Source: CAZVWQ01 sp964631275
GTDB taxonomy: Bacteria > Patescibacteriota > JACMRA01
NCBI GenBank assembly: GCA_964631275.1
Contig: CAZVWQ010000001.1
Coordinates: forward strand, 62,001 to 126,000
Length of the DNA stretch: 64,000 nucleotides
Direction of reading: 5' to 3'
Below, piece after piece: positions 1 to 9,082 of this stretch (the stretch's first letter is position 1; each line of letters opens with the position of its first letter). The notes under the pieces were generated by a model. That model searched no databases. It had not been told where the DNA came from and saw nothing but the letters and a program-made list of their open reading frames with translations. Made by a program: the position numbers and the translations under genes.

Positions 1-1
1 C

Positions 2-1303
2 GAGTTAATTTATTCTATAAATGTTAAAAATATCGGTAATATCATAGCTACTGGAGTAACTGTAGTCGATACCTTACCAGAATTTACTAGTTTTGTTTCT
101 GCAGACAGTGGAGGTATTTATAACTCCGACTCAGATCAAATTATTTGGACTGATATTACACTTCTTCCAGGATCAGAAATAAATCTTAACTTGATTCTAA
201 AAATAAACGATACTGTTTCAGCAGAAGCTAAAGAAATTATTAATTATATAACTGTAACCGATGATGGTTCTAATGGACCTGATCCAGATACTTCTAATAA
301 TTCAGATACTCACATTAATATTTTAGAAGCTGATACCGATTTAACTATTACTAAGTCTGACCAAACTGGCTTACTTTTACCTAATGCTGAATTGGTTTAT
401 CTTTTGAATTACGCAAATATAGGCAATAGAGAAGCTCAAAATATAATTATAACTGAAACTGTACCTCAACTTACTAAAATTTCTCAAAAATCTTTAGATG
501 CTGGTTGGCAGTGTCAAGCTGAGGGTAATTTTGGAGATACTTGTGTTTATTTGATATCAACTTTGCAACCACAAGAATCAGGTAGTATAGAGTTTATAGT
601 TATCGGTTTAAATCAAGAAAGTTTTAATAAAGATACTAGAGTAATTAATAATCGAGTGTCTATTGAAGATGATTCAGAAAATGATCCAACGCCAAATAAT
701 AACATTTCGAATGTAAATACTTCAGTACCTCTTGCCAATCTTCAGATTGAAAAAGAAGTAGAACAAAACCAATCCAAAATTGATCAAATTTTAACTTATA
801 AAATAAAATATGCTAATTTAGGTGTGTCTGATGCAACTGGAGTAATCATAACTGATAAAATGCCTATTGGTTTAGAGTTTGTTAGTGCTAGCCAAAACAA
901 CCAAAATCTTAATCTTTTTAGTATAGAAGGTGATTTTAATTCAGGAACAACTATACAATTTGAGGTTGGTGATGTGCCTGCTGGAGTTTCTGGTATAATT
1001 TTTGTTACTACAAAGGTAAAATCTAACGCTACAAAAAATTTAATAAATGAAGTAAATATAATTGCCAACGAAGCAGATCCAGTATTTAGTAATAACTTTA
1101 GCTCAGCTGGTATCGAAATTGAAGACAGCAAAAAAAACTCTAATAAATCAAATAACAATATTAATTTAAGTAAAACTGGAATACAAGTTTTTTCTACACT
1201 TTTAATTATCATTGCCACAACTTCTTTTGTGACGCTTATAATTAGTACCTATGAGCTAAAAAAATCACCAAAAGAAAGCAGTTTCAGATCAAAAAATGAT
1301 TAA
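2..1303 (+). CDS. DUF11-repeat surface protein, C-terminal part (5' end outside window)
   Basis: The frame is open to the left edge, so the gene starts upstream of the window; the first ATG-like codon inside it is not the true start. The visible part contains about three repeats of the DUF11 type (conserved Asn-x-Gly, a T(D/E)(K/T)(M/V)P or DTLP motif, GSx(I/N) strands), a family of bacterial surface beta-sandwich repeats. The C-terminus has the pentapeptide LSKTG, a hydrophobic segment of about 22 residues and a short Lys/Arg-rich tail. That is the layout of a sortase-type sorting signal with LSKTG in place of LPXTG, although no sortase is seen here. It lies 11 bp before the GT2 gene. Function is probably adhesion or surface layer; this is inference. 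Confidence 0.8.
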   Translation, partial: ELIYSINVKNIGNIIATGVTVVDTLPEFTSFVSADSGGIYNSDSDQIIWTDITLLPGSEINLNLILKINDTVSAEAKEIINYITVTDDGSNGPDPDTSNNSDTHINILEADTDLTITKSDQTGLLLPNAELVYLLNYANIGNREAQNIIITETVPQLTKISQKSLDAGWQCQAEGNFGDTCVYLISTLQPQESGSIEFIVIGLNQESFNKDTRVINNRVSIEDDSENDPTPNNNISNVNTSVPLANLQIEKEVEQNQSKIDQILTYKIKYANLGVSDATGVIITDKMPIGLEFVSASQNNQNLNLFSIEGDFNSGTTIQFEVGDVPAGVSGIIFVTTKVKSNATKNLINEVNIIANEADPVFSNNFSSAGIEIEDSKKNSNKSNNNINLSKTGIQVFSTLLIIIATTSFVTLIISTYELKKSPKESSFRSKND

Positions 1304-1314
1304 CAAAAACTAAA

Positions 1315-2976
1315 ATGGCTGGAATTTTGTCATTACAAACAAGTAGCTTTTTAGAAAGTTTAGTTATTTTGTATATATTTTTGGCTTTAGCACATTATTT
1401 AATCCAAATTATTTTTGCTCATCTACATCATCTTAAAATACTAGATGAAAACGAAATTTTAGAACCAAAGATAATTAAATTAAATGATTTAGATAAACTT
1501 CCAAAATGCTCAATTATTTTTCCGATTCATGATGAAGATCCTGAAATCTTAGATAAAGTAATGAAATATGCTATTAGATGTTTACAAACTCTAAAAAACA
1601 TAGAATTGATATTCGTAGATGACGGATCATCTAATTTAGATAAAGTTAAGCCAATCTATGATTATTATCAAAAAAATTATAATATCATAATCAAATATCA
1701 AACCAATCAAGGCAAAAGAGAGGCTCAATGCAGTGGCTTTAGAGCTAGTACTGGTGAAATTATTATTACTACTGACTCTGATACTTTGATTTATTCTGAA
1801 GGCATTCTTAGACTTATTGCTCCCTTAATTGCCTTTTCTAATGTTGGGGCAGTTACAGGAGATCTGAGAGTTGCTAACGATTCAGAAAACTGGCTAACTA
1901 TGCTCACCAGCCTCAGGTACTGGATGGCTTTTCATTTAGAAAGGGCTAGTCAAAGTCTAAGCGGCACAATGACTTGTCTTTCAGGACCCTTTAGTGCTTA
2001 CCGTAGAGAAGTTTTTGAAGCAGTTAAAGAAGAATATATTAATCAACAATTTTTAGGTAAAAAATGCACTTATGGAGATGATAGACATTTAACTAACTTA
2101 GTTATAACCAATGGATACCAGACAATCTTTCAAGAAGGGGCGATTGCTGATACCTATGTTCCTAGCAAGTTAAGCAAATTTTACAACCAACAAATAAGGT
2201 GGAGTAAAAGTTTTTATAGAGAATTTATCTGGTCTTTAGGTAAAATTCGTTACTACAGTCTTTTTTCTACTTGGGATACCTTGAGTCAGTTTTTGATGAC
2301 ATTTCTTTATTTATTTGCTTTTAGTAATGTGATTTTTAGATTTTGGGCTACCAAAAACTGGGGAATCTTAGTATGGTATTCTATTCTTCTCATCGGCATT
2401 GCTTTGGTTAGATCAGTATATGGATATTATCGAACAGGTAAGTCTAAGTTTTTATTTTTTCCAATCTACAGTTTTTTGTATCTTATTTTTTTGGTTCCAG
2501 CTAAGATTAGAGCCTTAATAGAATTCAGAGATGTTAGCTGGGGAACTAGAGGTAAAAAAAAGAATCAATTAAAAATTTTAGTAAGTAATTATCTAAGTTT
2601 TAGTTTATATTTTTTTTTGATGTTTGGTTTGATTCAATTACAAAAAATCTTTTATAATGATTATGCTATAGCTACTGAATGGAGTTTTAATTTTAATTTT
2701 AATTTTATAAAATCTATAATGGGCTTAGTTACTATTTGGTATGATGTTTTTTATCCTATCTTGTTTATCACTGGAGTTTTTATTTTACTTTTATTTTTAC
2801 GAAAAAAAAATGAGTTTCCAAGTAGTTTTATACTCAAGCCAGTAATTGCTTTTTTACTTATAATTTTTTTATATTTTGCTGTCGAAAACATAACTACAGT
2901 AAATAAAAATAACCAAATTTTATCAGAAATAAAAAATCCAAATTCTAAAGTTTTAGGAGAAACAGAAAAAAAATAA
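1315..2976 (+). CDS. Membrane glycosyltransferase family 2 (NodC/hyaluronan synthase-like)
   Basis: This is a processive-type GT2 enzyme. An N-terminal hydrophobic segment (about residues 10-30) precedes a GT-A catalytic domain with FPIHDEDPE near residue 68, DDGSS near 103, DSDT near 155 and a QQIRW motif (the QxxRW signature) near 300. About five to six membrane segments follow to the C-terminus. Such enzymes polymerise or transfer sugars from nucleotide-sugar donors and export the product across the membrane. The protein ends in a hydrophilic tail containing VLGE, a motif that recurs beside membrane segments in surface proteins of this window. It follows the DUF11 protein by 11 bp, and 126 bp separate it from the glucan cluster. 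The product polysaccharide cannot be told from sequence. Confidence 0.85.
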   Translation: MAGILSLQTSSFLESLVILYIFLALAHYLIQIIFAHLHHLKILDENEILEPKIIKLNDLDKLPKCSIIFPIHDEDPEILDKVMKYAIRCLQTLKNIELIFVDDGSSNLDKVKPIYDYYQKNYNIIIKYQTNQGKREAQCSGFRASTGEIIITTDSDTLIYSEGILRLIAPLIAFSNVGAVTGDLRVANDSENWLTMLTSLRYWMAFHLERASQSLSGTMTCLSGPFSAYRREVFEAVKEEYINQQFLGKKCTYGDDRHLTNLVITNGYQTIFQEGAIADTYVPSKLSKFYNQQIRWSKSFYREFIWSLGKIRYYSLFSTWDTLSQFLMTFLYLFAFSNVIFRFWATKNWGILVWYSILLIGIALVRSVYGYYRTGKSKFLFFPIYSFLYLIFLVPAKIRALIEFRDVSWGTRGKKKNQLKILVSNYLSFSLYFFLMFGLIQLQKIFYNDYAIATEWSFNFNFNFIKSIMGLVTIWYDVFYPILFITGVFILLLFLRKKNEFPSSFILKPVIAFLLIIFLYFAVENITTVNKNNQILSEIKNPNSKVLGETEKK

Positions 2977-3102
2977 TCATCATAGTATTTTAAGCCTAGA
3001 AATCTAATCATTTGTTTTGATTAATAGATTTTTGGCCAAAAATAAAAACTTGAATTATACTTAGTTATTACCTTATAAAAGACAAAAAATACAAAAATAA
3101 AA

Positions 3103-5181
3103 ATGCCTAAATCTTTAGCCCTTGGAAATAATAATACCTTAATTGCCTTAGATCAGTTTGGTCAGCTTTATGATTTTTATTATCCATATATTGGCCTAGA
3201 AAATCATACTAATGCTCATTTAGTACATAAAATTGGCGTCTGGACAAGCGACAAAGGTTTTAGTTGGCTGGATGATGGTAGCTGGAATATATCGATTGAC
3301 TATGTCAAAGACTCAATGGTTGGTATGGTACAAGCTGAAAATTATAATTTGGGAGTAAAGATAGATTTTAGAGACACAATCTATAACGAACAAGATATTT
3401 TTTGTAGAGATATCGAAGTTTATAATTTAAATAAATCCAAACGTGAAATTAGAGTTTTTTTTAATCAGCAGTTTGAAATATATTCTTCTTTTAAAGGCGA
3501 TACAGCAATTTATGATCACGAAAAAAAAGTAATAATTCACTATAAAGGTAGAAGATATTTTTTGATTAACGCTAAATCTGAGTGTGATAATTGCGAAGAA
3601 TATTTTGATGACTACTCTATTGGCCTACTTGGTATAGAAGGCAAGGAAGGAACTTATAAGGATGCTGAAGATGGACTTTTGACTAAAAACAATATCGAAC
3701 ATGGATCGGTAGATTCAGTAATTGGCCTTAATCTAAAGTTCAACGAAGATAGCAATATGATAAAAATATATTATTGGATGGTAGCTGGTAGAAATCTGGA
3801 AGAAGTCAATAAATTAAACGATATTGTTAAAACTAGAGGAGTCAAAGATATTCAAAAGTCAACTTTAGGTTATTGGAAAGCTTGGGTACAAAAAGAAGAT
3901 TTTGATTTTGCTGGTCTAGATATCAAATACACTGATCTCTTTAAAAAATCTTTATTTATAATTGATAGTCACTGTGATAGTAATGGAGCTATAATTGCTT
4001 CTGGGGATTCGGATTTATTGAAACATGGTAGAGGAACTTATAGTTACGTTTGGCCTAGGGATGGGGCCTTGATTGTAGATGCTATGAATCAAGCTGGATA
4101 TCATAATGTAACCAAAAATTTTCTTGAGTTTTGTTCTGAAGTGATTACTGGAGAAGGTTATATGCTACATAAATATAGATCAGATAAATCTCTTGGTAGT
4201 TCTTGGCATCCATGGATTAGAGATGGAAAGTCAGAATTGCCAATCCAAGAAGACGAGACAGCCTTGGTTGTTTGGGTCTTATGGAGATACTATGAATCTA
4301 CTAAAGATTTAGAATTTATCGAAAAAATATACAATAGCTTAGTCAAGCAGGCAGCCGAATTTATGATCAAATATATTGATGAATCTACTAATTTACCAAA
4401 ACCTACATATGATCTTTGGGAAGAAAAATTTGGGGTTTCAACTTTTACAGCTGCCACTGTATATGCAGGTTTAAGAGCAGCCGAAAATTTTGCTAGATTA
4501 TTAGGAAAAACTGAAAGTGCAGAGGAGTATTCTAGTGTAGCTAAAGGAATGAAGAGGGCTATAATTAAATACCTCTGGGACCCTGAGATAGAGTGTTTTG
4601 TTAAGATGATAAACTTTACCTCTAAACATTCAGAAAATTATAAATTACAAGACACACAAGAAGAGTTGGAAAATTTTCAACAAGACAGTCTAGGTCAAAA
4701 TCAGATTAGTTCAGATAGAGAAATAATTTATGATAAGACCATAGACAGCTCTTCTGTTTATGCACTTTTTAACTTTGAAATTTTAGATTTTAATGATCCA
4801 AAATTAGAAAAATCGATTAAAGCAATTGAAGAAAATTTGATTTGTAAAACTGAAATTGGTGGGGTTTGTAGATACCAAGATGATTACTACTTTAGAGTCA
4901 GTTATGATACACCTGGTAACCCTTGGATAATCACTTCACTTTGGCTAGCTAGGTATTATTTATATACAGCTAAGACTTTAAAAGATTTAGAAAAAGTTTA
5001 TTTTTGGCTAGACTGGGTGGTTGCCAGAAGTCAAAAATCTGGAGTATTGCCTGAACAACTCAACCCATACACAGGAGAGCAGCTTTCTGCTACTCCATTA
5101 ATTTGGAGTCATGCAGAGTACGTTAAGACAATCTTGGATTTAAGTAAAAAAATCAAACAGCTACAAAAAGATTTAAAATAA
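3103..5181 (+). CDS. Glycoside hydrolase family 15 (glucoamylase-like)
   Basis: A 692-residue GH15 protein, cytoplasmic since no signal peptide is visible. The N-terminal beta-sandwich domain (about 1-270) is followed by the (alpha/alpha)6 barrel with the family motif YVWPRDGALI, a QEDETALV segment carrying the presumed general acid, and PYTGEQLSATPLIWSHAE near the C-terminus, which holds the presumed catalytic base. GH15 enzymes release glucose from alpha-1,4 (and 1,6) glucans; some cleave trehalose or dextran. The gene is 11 bp upstream of a GT4 glycosyltransferase and in one operon with a GH57 enzyme, which supports a role in alpha-glucan (glycogen-like) turnover. A-rich leader, no Shine-Dalgarno. 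Confidence 0.88.
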   Translation: MPKSLALGNNNTLIALDQFGQLYDFYYPYIGLENHTNAHLVHKIGVWTSDKGFSWLDDGSWNISIDYVKDSMVGMVQAENYNLGVKIDFRDTIYNEQDIFCRDIEVYNLNKSKREIRVFFNQQFEIYSSFKGDTAIYDHEKKVIIHYKGRRYFLINAKSECDNCEEYFDDYSIGLLGIEGKEGTYKDAEDGLLTKNNIEHGSVDSVIGLNLKFNEDSNMIKIYYWMVAGRNLEEVNKLNDIVKTRGVKDIQKSTLGYWKAWVQKEDFDFAGLDIKYTDLFKKSLFIIDSHCDSNGAIIASGDSDLLKHGRGTYSYVWPRDGALIVDAMNQAGYHNVTKNFLEFCSEVITGEGYMLHKYRSDKSLGSSWHPWIRDGKSELPIQEDETALVVWVLWRYYESTKDLEFIEKIYNSLVKQAAEFMIKYIDESTNLPKPTYDLWEEKFGVSTFTAATVYAGLRAAENFARLLGKTESAEEYSSVAKGMKRAIIKYLWDPEIECFVKMINFTSKHSENYKLQDTQEELENFQQDSLGQNQISSDREIIYDKTIDSSSVYALFNFEILDFNDPKLEKSIKAIEENLICKTEIGGVCRYQDDYYFRVSYDTPGNPWIITSLWLARYYLYTAKTLKDLEKVYFWLDWVVARSQKSGVLPEQLNPYTGEQLSATPLIWSHAEYVKTILDLSKKIKQLQKDLK

Positions 5182-5192
5182 AAATAAATATC

Positions 5193-6425
5193 ATGGCACA
5201 AAAAGTTCTAATGTTCGGTTGGGAATTTCCTCCATATAACTCTGGAGGTTTAGGTGTAGCTTGTCTAGGTTTAACTAAATCCTTGGTAAATTCTGGAGTA
5301 GATGTTAGTTTTGTTTTGCCATACAAATTTAATCTTAGCTATGATTATATGAAATTTATCTATGCAAATAAGACTGAGATAGATTTAGAAAGTTATAATC
5401 GATACAAAGAACTATTTAATCCATACCAAATTTTACACAAAATTAATTACAATCCTGATTTTAATGAAAATTTAGAATTAGAATTTTTGAATAAAGATAT
5501 TTATCACCAAGTCATAAACTATGCAAGTCAAGTACCTAAAATCATATACAAAAAAGACTTTGATATAATTCATTGTCACGACTGGTTAACTATTCCAGCT
5601 GGTCTTATAGCTAAAGAAATTACTAATAAACCTCTAATAGTTCATATTCATGCTACAGAGATGGACAGAACTGGAGGTCATCCAGATCAAAATATTTACG
5701 AGATTGAACGCCTAGGAATGCAAACTGCTGATAAAGTAATTGCTGTATCAAAATTTACTAAAGAAATTATAACCAAAGATTACAACATAGATCCTGTAAA
5801 AATAGAAATTGTGCATAATGGTATAGATTATTATAATGAAAAATCAAGTGATAAAGATGAAGAGCTAATCCAAAATATTCAAACTCTAAAGAATATAGGC
5901 AAAAAGATTGTTATTTTTAGTGGTAGATTAACTATGCAAAAAGGCATAGAATACTTTCTTCAAGCAGCAAAAATCGCTTCGCAATATAATCCAAATTTAC
6001 TTTTTTTAGTAGTTGGTAGTGGTGATATAGAAAATAGACTAATTAATTTAACTGCTAATCTTGGACTTTCTAATAAAGTTATTTTTACTGGCTTTGTAAG
6101 AGAGAGAAAATTAAAATCTATATATCACATAGCTGATTTGTTAGTTATGCCATCTATTGCTGAACCTTTTGGCTTGGTAGCCTTAGAGGCTATAAGTCAC
6201 GAAACGCCCGTAATTCTGTCAAAAAATTCTGGAGTTAGAGAGGTTGTTAGTCACAGTCTTCAAGTGGATTTTTGGGATACGCATATGATAGCCGAAATGA
6301 TATTAGCTGTTTTTTGTTATCCAACTTTAGAATTTCAATTGCGTGAGTATTCTCATCAAGAAGTTAAAAACATTACTTGGGAATCGGCTGCTCAAAAATG
6401 TAAAAACTTATATCAAAATTATTAA
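5193..6425 (+). CDS. GT4-family glycosyltransferase, glycogen synthase-like
   Basis: A 410-residue GT-B fold enzyme. The start FGWEFPPYNSGGLG is the donor/acceptor loop motif typical of glycogen synthases and related GT4/GT5 enzymes, and the C-terminal half carries GRLTMQKG and the E-x7-E type motif EPFGLVALE. It probably transfers glucose from a nucleotide sugar to an alpha-glucan, but GT4 donor specificity cannot be read from sequence. It sits between the GH15 and GH57 genes with 11 and 2 bp spacing, so it is almost certainly co-transcribed. No Shine-Dalgarno; the leader is AAATAAATATC. Confidence 0.85.
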   Translation: MAQKVLMFGWEFPPYNSGGLGVACLGLTKSLVNSGVDVSFVLPYKFNLSYDYMKFIYANKTEIDLESYNRYKELFNPYQILHKINYNPDFNENLELEFLNKDIYHQVINYASQVPKIIYKKDFDIIHCHDWLTIPAGLIAKEITNKPLIVHIHATEMDRTGGHPDQNIYEIERLGMQTADKVIAVSKFTKEIITKDYNIDPVKIEIVHNGIDYYNEKSSDKDEELIQNIQTLKNIGKKIVIFSGRLTMQKGIEYFLQAAKIASQYNPNLLFLVVGSGDIENRLINLTANLGLSNKVIFTGFVRERKLKSIYHIADLLVMPSIAEPFGLVALEAISHETPVILSKNSGVREVVSHSLQVDFWDTHMIAEMILAVFCYPTLEFQLREYSHQEVKNITWESAAQKCKNLYQNY

Positions 6426-6427
6426 TT

Positions 6428-7699
6428 ATGCCTTATATTAACTTTTATTTTCAAGTACATCAACCTTTTAGACTTAAGAAGATTAGTTTCTTTGAAATCG
6501 GTAAAGGAGCGGATTACTTTGATAGTCAATTACAAGAACAAAACAATCAAGTCATACTTAATAAAGTAGCTAATAAATGCTATTTTCCAACTAATCAATT
6601 AATGTTGGAACTATTAAACAAATATCCAGACTTTAAGATATCTTACTCTCTCTCTGGAGTTTTTATTGAGCAAGCCAAAAAATACTTACCTGAATTAATC
6701 GATTCTTTTAAAGCATTGGTAGACACTGGAAGGTGCGAAATCTTATCAGAAACTTATTATCACTCTTTAGCTTTTCTTTATTCAAAACTTGAGTTTAGAG
6801 AACAAGTAGCAAAACATAAAGAATTAATCAAAAAAACTTTTAGTGTAAATCCAAAAATCTTTAGAAATACTGAGCTTATATATTCTAATGACTTAGCCTG
6901 GGAATTACAATTAATGGGTTATAAAGCGGTTCTTACAGAAGGGGTAGATAGAGTTTTGGGTTGGCAAAATCCTAATTTTGTATATGAACCAAACATCAAT
7001 CTAGAGCATTTACCGACTAATGAGTCTAATAAAAAAATTGATATTTTTGGGGTCAAAAAAAACAAATCTACAAAAATAAAGCTTTTACTAAAAAATTATA
7101 AACTATCTGATGATATCGCTTTTAGATTTTCTAACAAAGGTTGGTCTGAATTTCCTTTATCTGCAGATAAATTTAGTCACTGGATTAACCAAATTAACGG
7201 GAATGGTGAAATTGTAAACTTATTTATGGATTACGAAACATTTGGCGAGCATCAATGGGAAGACACTGGTATTTTTGAATTTTTGAGGCATTTGCCTGAG
7301 CAAATATTTAGACTGCCAGATTCTGGATTTATAACTCCTTCTGAAGCTGTTAATAGATTTGAATCTAAAGGCATAATTAATATACCTAACTATATTTCTT
7401 GGGCTGATCAAGAAAGGGATCTTTCGGCTTGGAAATCTAACCATTTGCAAGAAGACGCTCTAAATAAAATTTATAGTTTAGAAGAAAAAATCAAAAAAAC
7501 TAAAGATGAAGAGTTAATTCATACTTGGAGAAAATTACAAACTTCAGACCATTTTTATTATATGTGTACTAAATATTGGTCTGATGGCGATGTTCATAAA
7601 TATTTTTCACCTTACGAATCACCCTATGAAGCTTTTATTTATTTTGCTAATGCACTTCAAGACTTGGAATTAGAAATAGAACTAGCCAAAAAAATCTGA
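6428..7699 (+). CDS. Glycoside hydrolase family 57 alpha-amylase/glucanotransferase-like
   Basis: A 423-residue GH57 catalytic domain. Family motifs are visible in order: HQPF at residues 11-14, a cysteine/charged motif 2 region, FRNTELIY with the presumed nucleophile Glu near 150, and FMDYETFGEH with the presumed acid Asp near 266. Family members are alpha-amylases, 4-alpha-glucanotransferases or branching enzymes; the compact length and absence of extra domains fit the short amylase-like group common in Patescibacteria and archaea. It is the last gene of the GH15-GT4-GH57 run, 2 bp after the GT4 stop, and is followed by a hairpin at 7721-7748 that may terminate the operon. Confidence 0.87.
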   Translation: MPYINFYFQVHQPFRLKKISFFEIGKGADYFDSQLQEQNNQVILNKVANKCYFPTNQLMLELLNKYPDFKISYSLSGVFIEQAKKYLPELIDSFKALVDTGRCEILSETYYHSLAFLYSKLEFREQVAKHKELIKKTFSVNPKIFRNTELIYSNDLAWELQLMGYKAVLTEGVDRVLGWQNPNFVYEPNINLEHLPTNESNKKIDIFGVKKNKSTKIKLLLKNYKLSDDIAFRFSNKGWSEFPLSADKFSHWINQINGNGEIVNLFMDYETFGEHQWEDTGIFEFLRHLPEQIFRLPDSGFITPSEAVNRFESKGIINIPNYISWADQERDLSAWKSNHLQEDALNKIYSLEEKIKKTKDEELIHTWRKLQTSDHFYYMCTKYWSDGDVHKYFSPYESPYEAFIYFANALQDLELEIELAKKI

Positions 7700-7720
7700 C
7701 ATCAAAAAAAAGTAACCAAG

Positions 7721-7760
7721 ATTAGCTTATTTAGTAGGTAAAGCTAATATCTTTACTTAT
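7721..7760 (+). terminator. Hairpin between convergent genes, probable bidirectional terminator
   Basis: ATTAGCTT (7721-7728) and AAGCTAAT (7741-7748) form a perfect 8-bp stem with a 12-nt loop. The 3' side is T-rich (ATCTTTACTTATTTT). It lies between the stop of the GH57 gene on the plus strand and the 3' end of the minus-strand gene starting at 8410, where a shared terminator is expected. Confidence 0.55.
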
Positions 7761-7780
7761 TTTAATAAGAAGTATTTAGT

Positions 7781-8410
7781 TTAATTATTTTTCCGTTTAG
7801 ATTTTTTGCCCATACTTATTTTTGACTCCTCTTCAATACTATTTTCATCGTTTTCAGTATTGGGATATTTAAACTTTACCGGGCCAAAAGATTCAATGCC
7901 GTTAGTATTTTCTTCAAGTAAAGATTTATTATCTTCTACATATTTTAAAATAACCCTTAGAGTATCTTTATCTAAACGTTGCAAAATCCTATCATCCTTA
8001 ATTACCCATAGATTGTGTTGGATCATTGCAATATCCCATGGGTAAATAATTTCTACATTGTTTAGAGAACCTGTGATTTGATCTTTAAAGTTATTATTTT
8101 TATTTTTTTCTTCTTCTTTTGAAGCTTTCTCTTCTTGGCTAACATTATTTTCGGAATACCTAAAACTAGCATTTCCAAAGCCTTTAATCTCATCTTCTAA
8201 TAACGAAGGGTTGTTCTTTACATATTGTAAAATTATTTCTAGAGTTTCTTTCTCAATTTTTTGTTTTATCAAGTTACCTTTGATTGCCCAAAGCCTGTTT
8301 TGAATTAAGGCAATATCAGCTGGATTAATTACTTCAATCAAATTTAGCTGACTAGACATTACAGATTGTTTTGTATCCTCTTCATTAATTAGCAGTACAT
8401 TACCGAACAT
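7781..8410 (-). CDS. Hypothetical protein with an internal tandem domain duplication
   Basis: A 209-residue protein that I do not assign to a family. It contains two copies of a module of about 55-60 residues (about residues 26-90 and 117-182). Each copy has (I/N)P(A/W)DIA(L/M)IQ, then (L/N)W(A/V)IK, then a helix ending ILKYV or ILQYV, and closes with SLLE and a (F/Y)KYP- or FRY-like segment. The linker and C-terminus are highly charged, with a Lys/Arg-rich tail that may bind nucleic acid. There is no signal peptide or membrane segment. It is transcribed alone, convergent with the glucan operon. Confidence 0.65.
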   Translation of the reverse strand: MFGNVLLINEEDTKQSVMSSQLNLIEVINPADIALIQNRLWAIKGNLIKQKIEKETLEIILQYVKNNPSLLEDEIKGFGNASFRYSENNVSQEEKASKEEEKNKNNNFKDQITGSLNNVEIIYPWDIAMIQHNLWVIKDDRILQRLDKDTLRVILKYVEDNKSLLEENTNGIESFGPVKFKYPNTENDENSIEEESKISMGKKSKRKNN

Positions 8411-9082
8411 ATATTATTTAATAATTTTTATAATTTTAGATTATGCTCACGTTTAACTCAGATATTTTTAATTTCTAAGACCTTCTAAAAAAACCTTATG
8501 AATAAAAATATTTATTTAGGTGTATGATGTATTAATATAAAATTAAATTTCTCAAAAGTCTCTGCTTAAAATCCATTTTTACAAAAAACTTATACTTTTA
8601 AGACTGGCTAAATCTTAAAACTTTTGGCTTTTATTAAATATAAAATCTAGCGTAAACTATATCTTATATTTGTGTTAAAAGGTTTAAATTATAAAACAAG
8701 GCTAGGTATTTTGTAAATTTGAGTTTTTAAAGCAAACTAAAAGAACATAACTCTCATAGTATTAAGAATATATAGCACAAAAATTTAACTCTGTCAAAGA
8801 ACTTTTGTTTTTAGATTAGTTATTAATATTCAGTAAATACTCTTGTCTCAAAACTTCTAAGATGTTTATTTTCTTTTATTAAGTCGAATAAAAGTTATAG
8901 TTTTGGATTAACTTTAATAAAATTATGTTTTTTTAAAGATAAAGACTAAAAGTAAATTTAGCACTTTTTTTTATAAAACAAACAAAAAATAGGTTATTTT
9001 TTAGTAATTCGGCAAAAACTAATATTAACTTGCTAATTCTTTAGATTTTATTAAAAATAATTTAGACAAAATAAAAACTAAA
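8411..9082. other. Long A+T-rich intergenic region, no gene seen
   Basis: 672 bp between divergently transcribed genes. No ORF, tRNA or strong hairpin is convincing. The part from about 8840 to 8990 (AAAACTTCTAAGATGTTTATTTT and a later run of poly-T/poly-A blocks) loosely resembles 25100-25290 and 38755-38800, suggesting a degenerate dispersed repeat. Promoters for both flanking genes must lie here, but I cannot place them confidently. Confidence 0.4.
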
